Source: Sphingobium trunci
GTDB taxonomy: Bacteria; Pseudomonadota; Alphaproteobacteria; Sphingomonadales; Sphingomonadaceae
DNA: 64,000 bases
Direction of reading: 5' to 3'
Assembly (NCBI RefSeq): GCF_022664535.1
Contig: NZ_JAKUJY010000001.1
Span: 62,001 to 126,000 of the forward strand
Part shown: one piece after another, positions 53,929 to 61,786 of the stretch
How positions within the stretch are numbered: the first letter of the stretch is position 1
Layout: each line of letters opens with the position of its first letter
Made by a program: the position numbers and the translations under genes
Notes under the pieces: generated by a model
The model's input: only the letters and a program-made list of their open reading frames with translations
The model's database searches: none
What the model was told of the DNA's origin: nothing

Positions 53929-55508
53929 TGCGCGCCTTCTCCCAACTGCTCGACGGCCTCGTCTACACCCGCTCCCGCAACGGCAAGCTGGACCTCATCG
54001 CCCACTATATGGCGACCGCGCCCGACCCCGACCGGGGCTGGGCGCTGGCCGCGCTCACCGGCAATCTCGATCTCAAGGCGGTCAAGGCCTCCGCCATCGC
54101 CGAAATGGCGCGCAGCCGCACCGATCCGGTCCTGTTCGAAATGAGCCGCGACTATGTCGGCGACCTTGCCGAAACCGTGGCCCTGCTCTGGCCCAAACCC
54201 GAAGGCCAGCCGGAGGAACTGGACGACGGCTCCCTCACCCTCTCCGCCCTGGTCGACCGCCTCCACGCCACCAGCCGGGCCGCCGCCCCCACCGTCCTCG
54301 CGCAGATGATGGACCATCTCGACGCCTCCGGCCGCTTCGCCCTGCTGAAGCTCGCCACCGGGGGCCTGCGCGTCGGCATTTCCGCCCGCCTCGCCAAGAC
54401 CGGCTTCGCCCAGGCCTTCAACCTCGACGTGGACGATGTGGAGGAATGCTGGCACGCGCTGACGCCCCCCTATGCCGCGCTTTTCGCCTGGGCCGAAGGC
54501 AGGGCCCCACGCCCCGATCCGGCGGGCACGCCCTTTTTCCGCCCCTTCATGCTCGCCCATCCGCTCGAGGCCGACAGCGTCGATCTCACCGACTATGCGG
54601 CGGAGTGGAAATGGGACGGCATCCGCATCCAGATCGTCGGCACGGGCGCCGAAACCCGCCTCTACAGCCGCGCGGGAGACGACATCACCGGCAGCTTCCC
54701 CGACATCGCGCAGGCCTTCGGCAGCCATGCCGTCCTCGATGGCGAACTGCTGGTCAGGGGCGAGTTCCAGGGCGGGGAAGCGGCCAGCTTCAACGCCCTC
54801 CAGCAGCGCCTCGGCCGCAAGGCGGTGAGCGCGAAGATGATGGAGGACTATCCCGCCTTCGTCCGCCTCTACGACATATTGATCGATGGGGAGGAAGACC
54901 TGCGCGCGCTCCCCTGGGCGCAACGCCGCGCCCGGCTCGAAGCCACCGTGCCGACGCTCGATCCCCACCGCTTCGACATTTCCGCCCTGATCGAAGCGCC
55001 CGATTTCGAGAGCCTGGCCGAACTGCGGGCGGGTGCCCGCGACGCCGCAATCGAGGGCGTGATGCTCAAGCGCCGCGACAGCCCCTATGTCGCCGGGCGC
55101 AAGGCCGCGCTCTGGTACAAATGGAAACGCGATCCGCTGACCGCCGACTGCGTGATGATGTATGCCCAGCGCGGCCATGGCAAACGCTCATCCTTCTATT
55201 CGGACTATACGTTCGGCTGCTGGACGGAGGAGGGCGAACTGCTGCCGGTGGGCAAGGCCTATAGCGGCTTCACCGACGAGGAACTGAAATGGCTCGACCG
55301 TTTCGTCCGCGGCAATACGGTCAACCGCTTCGGCCCGGTGCGCGAGGTCGAAAAGACCCTGGTGCTGGAGGTCGCGTTCGACAGCATCCACGAAAGCAAG
55401 CGGCACAAATCCGGCCTCGCCATGCGCTTCCCCCGCATCGCCCGCATCCGCAGGGACAAGCCCGCGCATGAGGCGGACCGGATCGCCGGCCTCAGGCGGC
55501 TGCTATGA
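53928..55508 (+). CDS. ATP-dependent DNA ligase (cisplatin-damage-response type)
   Basis: A 526-residue ligase with an N-terminal DNA-binding domain (KASAIAEMARSRTD), the adenylation motif EWKWDGIRIQ (lysine nucleophile), SRAGDDITGSFPDI, DGELLV, EGVMLKRRDSPY and a C-terminal OB fold. It joins the family of ligases encoded with the exonuclease upstream. In many bacteria a DEAD-box Lhr-like helicase and a phosphoesterase complete this cluster; neither is here, the next gene converges and overlaps the ligase end by 6 bp. Confidence 0.93.
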   Translation: MRAFSQLLDGLVYTRSRNGKLDLIAHYMATAPDPDRGWALAALTGNLDLKAVKASAIAEMARSRTDPVLFEMSRDYVGDLAETVALLWPKPEGQPEELDDGSLTLSALVDRLHATSRAAAPTVLAQMMDHLDASGRFALLKLATGGLRVGISARLAKTGFAQAFNLDVDDVEECWHALTPPYAALFAWAEGRAPRPDPAGTPFFRPFMLAHPLEADSVDLTDYAAEWKWDGIRIQIVGTGAETRLYSRAGDDITGSFPDIAQAFGSHAVLDGELLVRGEFQGGEAASFNALQQRLGRKAVSAKMMEDYPAFVRLYDILIDGEEDLRALPWAQRRARLEATVPTLDPHRFDISALIEAPDFESLAELRAGARDAAIEGVMLKRRDSPYVAGRKAALWYKWKRDPLTADCVMMYAQRGHGKRSSFYSDYTFGCWTEEGELLPVGKAYSGFTDEELKWLDRFVRGNTVNRFGPVREVEKTLVLEVAFDSIHESKRHKSGLAMRFPRIARIRRDKPAHEADRIAGLRRLL

Positions 55509-56288
55509 CCCGAAACCGGGCGGAAGGAAGGCTTGGATGGGCCGCCCGCTCCCGGCCGTGCCCTCCAGCACGGCATGGGTGATGCCGATCCCGAAGCTGC
55601 TGTAGGCGATGATATCGGCGGCAACCTGCGTCAGGACGATCGCTCCCACGCCCCAGAACCAGGCGGCATGGACATGGCCATGTCGCCGCTTGTCGGCGAT
55701 CATGCCGATCGCCGGGAAAATCAGCGTGGCGAGGATCACGATCCGCCAGGCATTGGGGATGAACAGCGGCAAGGGCAGCAACCGTCCCAGCCCCGGCCCG
55801 GTCAGGATCGACATGGCCGTCATCATCAACCGGCGGTGCCAGCCCCTGTGGCGGCGGCGGCGCAGCGCCGTCATCACCATCGCGCCGAACAGCAGCAGCA
55901 GCATCGAATTGCTGAACAGAAACTCGTTCTGGTCGAAGAAGAAGGGCCCTCCCGACCGGCGCAGCGACGTCAGCATGATGACGAAGCCCATCAGCACCAT
56001 CACCGGAACCCAGCCATAGGCCAGCAGGCCCAGCCTCCGGTGCAGGGCGACATGATTGTCCGCGATCAGCCAGTTCTGCGCCACATAAAGCGCCACCCAG
56101 CCGAAAAAGACGAAGGCGTGGATATGATAGACGACCGGCACGGCAAAGGTCGATCGCCCCATCGCAAGGTTGAGCGCGAAGCCCGCGACGATGACGATCG
56201 CCATCACCACCGCCATGATACGGAAAAAATTGCGCTCGGAATCCCGGAAGCCCCGTTCCCGCAGGGCTTCATCGCTGATTGTTGCCAT
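55503..56288 (-). CDS. Multi-pass membrane protein, function unknown
   Basis: A 261-residue protein with about seven hydrophobic helices and several histidines near membrane edges (VVYHIHAFVFFG, NHVALHRRLGLL, RRHRGWHRR), a pattern that could suggest heme or metal binding but proves nothing. It resembles hypothetical DUF2306-like sphingomonad proteins. I place the start at ATG 56288, about 6 nt after AGGGGGA; an ATG two codons earlier is too close to that site. It converges with the ligase gene and overlaps it by 6 bp. Confidence 0.75.
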   Translation of the reverse strand: MATISDEALRERGFRDSERNFFRIMAVVMAIVIVAGFALNLAMGRSTFAVPVVYHIHAFVFFGWVALYVAQNWLIADNHVALHRRLGLLAYGWVPVMVLMGFVIMLTSLRRSGGPFFFDQNEFLFSNSMLLLLFGAMVMTALRRRRHRGWHRRLMMTAMSILTGPGLGRLLPLPLFIPNAWRIVILATLIFPAIGMIADKRRHGHVHAAWFWGVGAIVLTQVAADIIAYSSFGIGITHAVLEGTAGSGRPIQAFLPPGFGS

Positions 56289-56700
56289 CTCCATTCCCCC
56301 TGAGATCAAGGCCGGAAAAGCAATGTCCTCTTCATCGCCCCTCATGCCCACGACGCGATGCCCGCATAATATCCTGTCGGCATGACGATGAGAAGATGAT
56401 GTCGCATCCAGTCAAATGGCCGTCGATATGTCGAATGATCTATGACCCGGAACACAGGACCGTCCGGAACATTCCATCCCGTCGATGGCTGGACTGTGGT
56501 TCATCCTGAACCTGCCGCGCAAAGGATCACGCATCAGTTCCGCGACATCTGCGCGCACCAGCCGCCGCGCGCACAATATTTTTTCGCGCAAAGGCACAGG
56601 GCAGGCAGCGCAGGTCTCAGTCTGACTTTGCGCTGTCATGCACAGTCCCTATATGGGCGCTTTCGCGCGGCAGGCGCGGCACAGCTATGGAGCAGTTGAA
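56289..56700. other. 412-bp divergent intergenic region
   Basis: It holds the promoters of the membrane-protein gene and of the polyamine genes. I see no convincing coding region in it: the short frames lack a ribosome site and conserved features. A likely promoter for the carboxynorspermidine dehydrogenase gene is at its right end. Confidence 0.5.
56628..56655 (+). promoter_or_regulatory. Promoter of the carboxynorspermidine dehydrogenase gene
   Basis: TTGCGC (56628-56633), 16 bp, TATATG (56650-56655). A start of transcription near 56662 would leave about 40 nt of leader before the TTG at 56701 and would exclude the upstream in-frame ATGs at 56638 and 56653 as starts. Confidence 0.45.
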
Positions 56701-57906
56701 TTGAGCAAGGTTCTGGTCATTGGCGCGGGCGGCGTGGGTTCTGTCGCGGTTCACAAGATGGCGATGAACAGTGACATTTTCAGCCATATCACGCTCGCCA
56801 GCCGCCGCATCGTCAGCTGCGAGAAGGTGGCCGAATCGGTCAAGGCCCGCACCGGCGTCACCATCGACGTGGCGCAGGTCGACGCCGACAATGTCGAGGA
56901 GACGATCGCCCTTATCGAGAAGGTGCAGCCCAAACTGGTCGTGAACCTCGCCCTGCCCTATCAGGATTTGGCGATCATGGACGCCTGCCTCGCGACCAGG
57001 GTCGATTATCTCGACACCGCCAATTACGAGCCGCGCGACACCGCGAAGTTCGAATATGGCTGGCAGTGGGCCTATCAGGAACGCTTCAGGGAAGCGGGCA
57101 TCATGGCGCTGCTGGGTTCGGGCTTCGACCCCGGCGTCACCAGCGTCTTCGCCAGCTATATCAGGAAGCATCTGCTCGACCGGATCGACACGCTCGACAT
57201 TCTCGACTGCAATGGCGGCGACCATGGCCAGCATTTCGCCACCAACTTCAACCCGGAAATCAACATCCGCGAAGTCACCGCCCCCTCGCGCCACTGGGAA
57301 GGCGGCAAGTGGGTGGAAGGGCCTGCGCTCAAGCACAAGCAGGTGTTCGACTTCGACCAGGTGGGCGAAAAGAACATGTACCTCATGTATCATGAGGAAC
57401 TGGAATCGCTCGCCAAATTCTACCCGGAAATCAAGCGCATCCGTTTCTGGATGACGTTCGGCGACGCTTATTTGAAGCATCTCGAAGTGCTCCAGAATGT
57501 GGGCATGACCCGCATCGATCCGGTGATGTATAATGGCCAGGAGATCATCCCGCTCCAGTTCCTGAAGGCCGTCCTGCCCGAACCGTCGAGCCTGGGCTCC
57601 ACCACCAGGGGCAAGACCAACATCGGCGACATCGCGACCGGCCAGAAGGACGGCCGGCAGAAGACCGTCTATGTCTATAATGTCTGCGACCATGAGGACG
57701 CCTATGCCGAGACCGGCAACCAGGCGGTCAGCTACACCACCGGCGTGCCCGCGATGATCGGCGCGGCGCTGATGCTGAACGGCGCGTGGAGGGGAGAAGG
57801 CGTGTTCAACATCGAACAGTTCGATCCCGATCCCTTCATGGACATGCTGAACCGGCACGGCCTGCCCTGGCAGGTGAAGGAACTGGACGCACCGCTGGAT
57901 TTCTGA
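56701..57906 (+). CDS. Carboxynorspermidine/carboxyspermidine dehydrogenase (saccharopine dehydrogenase family)
   Basis: A 401-residue NADPH-dependent enzyme joining putrescine (or diaminopropane) to aspartate semialdehyde. The Rossmann start SKVLVIGAGGVGSVAVHKMA, then NLALPYQDLAIMDACL, DTANYEP, GFDPGVTSVFA and the C-terminal TGVPAMIGAALML are typical of the Lys1-like CANSDH group. The TTG at 56701 follows GGAG at about 9 nt and gives the family N-terminus. The decarboxylase partner follows, so the pair makes spermidine without SpeD/SpeE. A palindromic repeat lies between the two genes. Confidence 0.92.
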   Translation: MSKVLVIGAGGVGSVAVHKMAMNSDIFSHITLASRRIVSCEKVAESVKARTGVTIDVAQVDADNVEETIALIEKVQPKLVVNLALPYQDLAIMDACLATRVDYLDTANYEPRDTAKFEYGWQWAYQERFREAGIMALLGSGFDPGVTSVFASYIRKHLLDRIDTLDILDCNGGDHGQHFATNFNPEINIREVTAPSRHWEGGKWVEGPALKHKQVFDFDQVGEKNMYLMYHEELESLAKFYPEIKRIRFWMTFGDAYLKHLEVLQNVGMTRIDPVMYNGQEIIPLQFLKAVLPEPSSLGSTTRGKTNIGDIATGQKDGRQKTVYVYNVCDHEDAYAETGNQAVSYTTGVPAMIGAALMLNGAWRGEGVFNIEQFDPDPFMDMLNRHGLPWQVKELDAPLDF

Positions 57907-57922
57907 CGATCCTCTGAGAGAT

Positions 57923-57951
57923 CGTCGCCCCGGCCCCGAGCCGGGGTGACG
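57923..57951. repeat. Palindromic repeat between the carboxynorspermidine genes
   Basis: CGTCGCCCCGGCCCCGAGCC and its continuation to GGGGTGACG form a hairpin with CGTC/GACG edges. Single-hairpin member of the repeat family seen at 29741, 33006 and 33553. Confidence 0.65.
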
Positions 57952-57978
57952 GTGGGGGTGTCTGGAGTGGAACGACCC

Positions 57979-59151
57979 ATGGAAACCAAAGCCGGCGATC
58001 CCGCCGCCTTCGCGCATTTCGACCTTCATCGCGTCCCCTCGCCCGCCTTCGTGGTGGACGAGGCCGCGATCCGCCGCAACCTCGCCATCCTGGCCGATGT
58101 ACGCGACCGTGCAGGCATCAAGGTGCTGGGCGCGCTCAAGGCCTTCTCCATGTGGTCGCTCGGGCCCGTCGTCGCCGAATATCTCGACGGCGTCTGCGCG
58201 TCGGGCATCTACGAAGCCCGCCTGGCCCGCGAGGAATATGGCGGCGAGGTCGCGACCTACTGCGCCGCCTACAAGCCTGACGACCTCGCCGAGATTCTCA
58301 AAATCTCCGACCATGTCATCTTCAACAGCCCCGGCCAGATCGCGCGCATGAAGCCGGTCGTCGAGGCCGCCCGCGCCGCCGGCCGCGTCTTCGACATCGG
58401 CCTGCGCATAAACCCCCTCCATGCGGAGGGAGAGGTCGCCAAATACGACCCCTGCCAGCCCCACAGCCGCCTCGGCTTCCCGATCGACCAGTTGAAGGCG
58501 GACCATCTGGACGGGGTCGACGGGCTCCACATGCACAGCCTTTGCGAACAGGATTTCCTGCCGCTCGAACGCACCTGGGCCGCCATAGAATCGCGCATAA
58601 TGCCGCACGTTAAATCATTGAAATGGCTGAATTTTGGCGGCGGGCACCACATCACCCGCGCCGATTACCAACGCGATTCGGTAGTGGCGTTCCTTCGCGG
58701 ACTCAAAGGCCGGACCGGACTCGAACTCTATATCGAACCCGGCGAAGCCATGGCCCTCGACGCCGGCATCCTGATCGGCGAAATCCTCGACGTCATCGAC
58801 AATGGCATGCCGGTCGCCATCACCGACATTTCCGCCACCTGCCACATGCCCGACGTCATCGAGGCGCCCTACCGCCCAGCCATGCTGCATGAGGAAAGTG
58901 AAGGCCAGCCCACCCGACTCGGCGGCCCATCCTGCCTCGCCGGAGACATTATCGGCGACTATCGAATCCCCGGCGGCGCGATTCCCGGACGGCGGATCGC
59001 CTTCCTCGATCAGGCTCATTATTCGATGGTAAAGACCAATACATTCAACGGCGTGCCGCTTCCTGCCATCTGGCTGTGGAATTCGGAAACCGACGAACTC
59101 AAGCAAATCCGGGAGTTTTCCTACGAGGATTTCAAGTCCCGTCTTTCCTGA
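57979..59151 (+). CDS. nspC: Carboxynorspermidine decarboxylase
   Basis: A 390-residue PLP decarboxylase of the alanine-racemase fold, converting carboxy(nor)spermidine to (nor)spermidine. The PLP lysine lies in GALKAFSMWSL, with LRINPLH, SRLGFPIDQL, LHMHSLCEQ, FGGGHHITRADY and YIEPGEAMALDAG as family segments, and CHMPDVIEAPYRP near the C-terminus. The ATG at 57979 follows GGAGTGG. It sits 72 bp behind the dehydrogenase gene and upstream of ornithine decarboxylase, which would supply putrescine. Confidence 0.93.
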   Translation: METKAGDPAAFAHFDLHRVPSPAFVVDEAAIRRNLAILADVRDRAGIKVLGALKAFSMWSLGPVVAEYLDGVCASGIYEARLAREEYGGEVATYCAAYKPDDLAEILKISDHVIFNSPGQIARMKPVVEAARAAGRVFDIGLRINPLHAEGEVAKYDPCQPHSRLGFPIDQLKADHLDGVDGLHMHSLCEQDFLPLERTWAAIESRIMPHVKSLKWLNFGGGHHITRADYQRDSVVAFLRGLKGRTGLELYIEPGEAMALDAGILIGEILDVIDNGMPVAITDISATCHMPDVIEAPYRPAMLHEESEGQPTRLGGPSCLAGDIIGDYRIPGGAIPGRRIAFLDQAHYSMVKTNTFNGVPLPAIWLWNSETDELKQIREFSYEDFKSRLS

Positions 59152-59300
59152 CGCACATTTCGTAGCTGGCTGCGCAACAAAATTTACACACGCGCTTTAC
59201 AGGGGGGGATGGCGGGCATATATCGGCCCTCCGCTGCCCCATGGGACTTCCACCGCAAGGCAGCTTTTATGCCAACGAACTACACTGGAGGTCCCTTGAG
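59152..59300 (+). promoter_or_regulatory. Leader of ornithine decarboxylase, candidate speF-type RNA or attenuator
   Basis: Between nspC and the ODC start lie two nested hairpins: GGGC-N8-GCCC (59214-59229) and GCTGCC (59233-59238) pairing with GGCAGC (59259-59264), followed at once by TTTT (59265-59268), a terminator-like ending 33 nt before the TTG. The speF RNA motif was described in leaders of alphaproteobacterial ornithine decarboxylase genes; I cannot verify the match without a covariance model. Confidence 0.4.
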
Positions 59301-60506
59301 TTGCACAAGCATCATAGCGCGCTGGGGGTAGCGACCACCCTCACACCGGCAGCACCGGTAACGCTGATTCGTCCCCAGGCTGCGGCCCGGGCCGCCCGAT
59401 TCTTCTCGGAGAAGTTTCCGGGGCGTTCGCTCTATGCGGTCAAGGCGAATCCGTCTCCCGATCTGATCCGCACCCTGTTCGCGGCTGGCATCACGCATTT
59501 CGACGTGGCTTCCATCGCCGAAGTGCGTCTGGTGGCTGAGACCCTCGCCAATGCTCAAGGCGATCAGGCGAAGCTCTGCTTCATGCACCCGGTCAAGGCC
59601 GAGGAAGCGATCGCGGAGGCCTACCATCGCCATGGCGTGCGCACCTTCTCGCTCGACACGATGTGCGAACTGGAAAAGATCGTGCGTGCGACCAATGGTG
59701 CGACCGACCTGGAATTGTGTGTGCGCCTGCGCGTCTCGTCCGAACATTCGGAACTCAGCCTCGCGTCCAAGTTCGGTGCCGAGCTGGGCGAAACCCGCGA
59801 ACTGCTGATGGCCACCCGTCAGGCCGCCGATGCTCTGGGCATCTGCTTCCACGTCGGCAGCCAGGCCATGTCGCCCCAGGCTTATAGCGACGCGATCGAG
59901 CGCGTCCGCGCCGCCATCGTGGATGCGGCCGTCACTGTCGACATCATCGATGTCGGCGGCGGCTTCCCGTCGGTCTATCCGGGTATGGAACCTCCCGCGC
60001 TGGAGGCCTATTTCGACGCGATCCACCGCGGCTTCGAAAGCCTGCCGGTCAGCTATTCGTCTGAACTGTGGTGCGAACCCGGCCGCGCGCTTTCGGCGGA
60101 ATATAGCTCGGTTGTCGTGCGCGTCGAACGCCGCCGCGGCACCGAACTCTATATCAACGACGGCGCCTATGGCGCTCTGTTCGATGCGGCGCATATCGGC
60201 TGGCGCTTTCCCGTGGCCCTGCTGCGCGAGGAAGAAAGCGAAGCGGAACTGACCGGCTTTTCCTTCTACGGCCCCACCTGCGACGATATGGACCATATGG
60301 TCGGCCCGTTCATGCTTCCTGAGGATGTGCAGGCGGGCGACTATATCGAAATCGGCATGCTCGGCGCCTATGGTGCGGCGATGCGGACCGGTTTCAACGG
60401 CTTCACGTCGGAAACGGTGGTGGAGGTCGAGGATGAGCCGATGGCCAGCCTCTATGCCGAGCCGGTTCCGGCACGCCGTCTCGCAACTGTCATCAAGCTG
60501 GGGTAG
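59301..60506 (+). CDS. Ornithine decarboxylase (type III PLP, alanine-racemase fold)
   Basis: A 401-residue decarboxylase making putrescine from ornithine. The PLP lysine is in SLYAVKANPSPDL; FDVASIAEVRLV, CFMHPVKAEEAI, CFHVGSQAMSP, DVGGGFPSVYPG, WCEPGRAL and GPTCDDMDHM (catalytic cysteine region) are typical of eukaryotic-like ODC in alphaproteobacteria; lysine activity is possible. The start is taken at TTG 59301, 9 nt after GGAGG; the frame is open further upstream but without conservation. It completes the polyamine block. Confidence 0.92.
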   Translation: MHKHHSALGVATTLTPAAPVTLIRPQAAARAARFFSEKFPGRSLYAVKANPSPDLIRTLFAAGITHFDVASIAEVRLVAETLANAQGDQAKLCFMHPVKAEEAIAEAYHRHGVRTFSLDTMCELEKIVRATNGATDLELCVRLRVSSEHSELSLASKFGAELGETRELLMATRQAADALGICFHVGSQAMSPQAYSDAIERVRAAIVDAAVTVDIIDVGGGFPSVYPGMEPPALEAYFDAIHRGFESLPVSYSSELWCEPGRALSAEYSSVVVRVERRRGTELYINDGAYGALFDAAHIGWRFPVALLREEESEAELTGFSFYGPTCDDMDHMVGPFMLPEDVQAGDYIEIGMLGAYGAAMRTGFNGFTSETVVEVEDEPMASLYAEPVPARRLATVIKLG

Positions 60507-60534
60507 AGGCCAGGGCCTCCCCTAGGGAGAGGAT

Positions 60535-60566
60535 GCAAGGTCCCTCGCCGCACTCCCCCTGCGGCG
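60535..60566. repeat. GC-rich inverted repeat between ODC and the RNA methyltransferase gene
   Basis: CCCTCGCCGCACTCCCCCTG followed by CGGCGAGGGG: an 8-10-bp stem (CCCTCGCCG/CGGCGAGGG) in the convergent gap. It may serve as a shared 3'-end hairpin. Confidence 0.55.
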
Positions 60567-60580
60567 AGGGGCTGATCCTT

Positions 60581-61786
60581 TCAGCGCCGGAAAATGCCGG
60601 TCATTTCCACATGAGTTGACCAACGGAACTGCCCCACCGGCCGCACGCTTTCCAGGCGATAGCCGCCGCCGATCAGATGCACCGCGTCCCGCGCAAAGCT
60701 TGCGGGATTGCAGGAGACATAAGCGATCACCGGCACGGTCGAAGCCGCCAACTGCATCACCTGCTCCTTCGCGCCCGCCCGGGGGGGATCGATGACGATG
60801 CCTGCAAATCGATTCAATTCATCGGGTGTCAACGGCCGCCGGAAAAGATCCCGATGGTCCGCCACCATCCGCCGCTGGGCGCGATTGGCCGCCGACTTCA
60901 GGGACAGCACCAGATCGCGGGCCGCTTCCGCCGCATAGACCGGCCGCTGTCCGCCGATAGCCAGCGCAAAAGTCCCCAGACCGCAGAACAGGTCGGCGAC
61001 GGCCCCCTGATGCGGCATGGCCCTCGATACCTCATTCACCAGAGCGGCTTCGCCATCCGGCGTCGCCTGAAGGAAGGAGAAGGGCGGGAAAGCCACCGGC
61101 ACGCCGTCGAAACTCACGGTCACAGGCTCAGGCTCCCATCGGGTCTGCGGCCCGTCGCCTTCATCGATCGTCAATCGGGCGAGCCGGTGATCCTGCGCGA
61201 AACCCAGCATGGCCTCGTCCGCTGCGAGACCGTCGACACTGACCCCTTCCAGCAGCAGATCGATACCCTGATCGGTGAGCGACATACGGATATGGGCGGC
61301 CCGGCGATCAGGCAGGATGGCAGTACAAAGCGTCCTGAGCGGCGCCAGCAACGCAAAGAGACGCAGATCGAGCACCTCGCACATGCTGAGGTCCACCAAC
61401 GCATGGCTCCCCGCTTCCGCAAAACCGATGACGACCTTCCGCCCCTGCCGGCTGGCCCTGAGCGACGCCCGGCGCCGGCTGCGCGGGGGGGAGATATGCG
61501 GCGGCAGGCTCCGGTCCGGCACTATGCCTTGCCCTGCCAGCGCGCCTGTTACACGCGCCGCCACGAAATCGGCGTAACTCGCATCATCGACATGTTGCAA
61601 TTCGCATCCGCCGCAGGTCGGAAAATGGCGGCAGGGCGCATCCACATGATGCGGCCCCCGCAATATCGCTCCATCGGCTGCGATTCGATCCCCCGGCGCG
61701 GTCAACGGAAAATGGCGGCCTTGGGCGCTCACGCCATCGCCCTTGGCGGCGATGCGGACGATGATGTCGGTATCGGTGTCAGTCAC
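60581..61786 (-). CDS. Class I SAM-dependent RNA methyltransferase, RlmD/RumA-like
   Basis: A 401-residue m5U-type RNA methyltransferase (TRAM-free short form common in alphaproteobacteria). The [4Fe-4S] cysteines are visible as CRHFPTCGGCELQH plus SMCEV; the SAM domain has VADLFCGLGTFALAIG, and IDPPRAGAKEQV and the catalytic cysteine in YVSCNPASFARD close the fold. Probable target is 23S rRNA U1939 or a similar uridine; not proven. It is coupled to the upstream NAD(P)HX-repair gene (ATGA at 61783-61786). Confidence 0.9.
   Translation of the reverse strand: MTDTDTDIIVRIAAKGDGVSAQGRHFPLTAPGDRIAADGAILRGPHHVDAPCRHFPTCGGCELQHVDDASYADFVAARVTGALAGQGIVPDRSLPPHISPPRSRRRASLRASRQGRKVVIGFAEAGSHALVDLSMCEVLDLRLFALLAPLRTLCTAILPDRRAAHIRMSLTDQGIDLLLEGVSVDGLAADEAMLGFAQDHRLARLTIDEGDGPQTRWEPEPVTVSFDGVPVAFPPFSFLQATPDGEAALVNEVSRAMPHQGAVADLFCGLGTFALAIGGQRPVYAAEAARDLVLSLKSAANRAQRRMVADHRDLFRRPLTPDELNRFAGIVIDPPRAGAKEQVMQLAASTVPVIAYVSCNPASFARDAVHLIGGGYRLESVRPVGQFRWSTHVEMTGIFRR

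Noticed and set aside
56412-56639. Possible 75-residue minus-strand gene in the 412-bp gap
   Set aside because: No Shine-Dalgarno, no conserved feature and poor placement relative to the promoter of the neighbouring gene.
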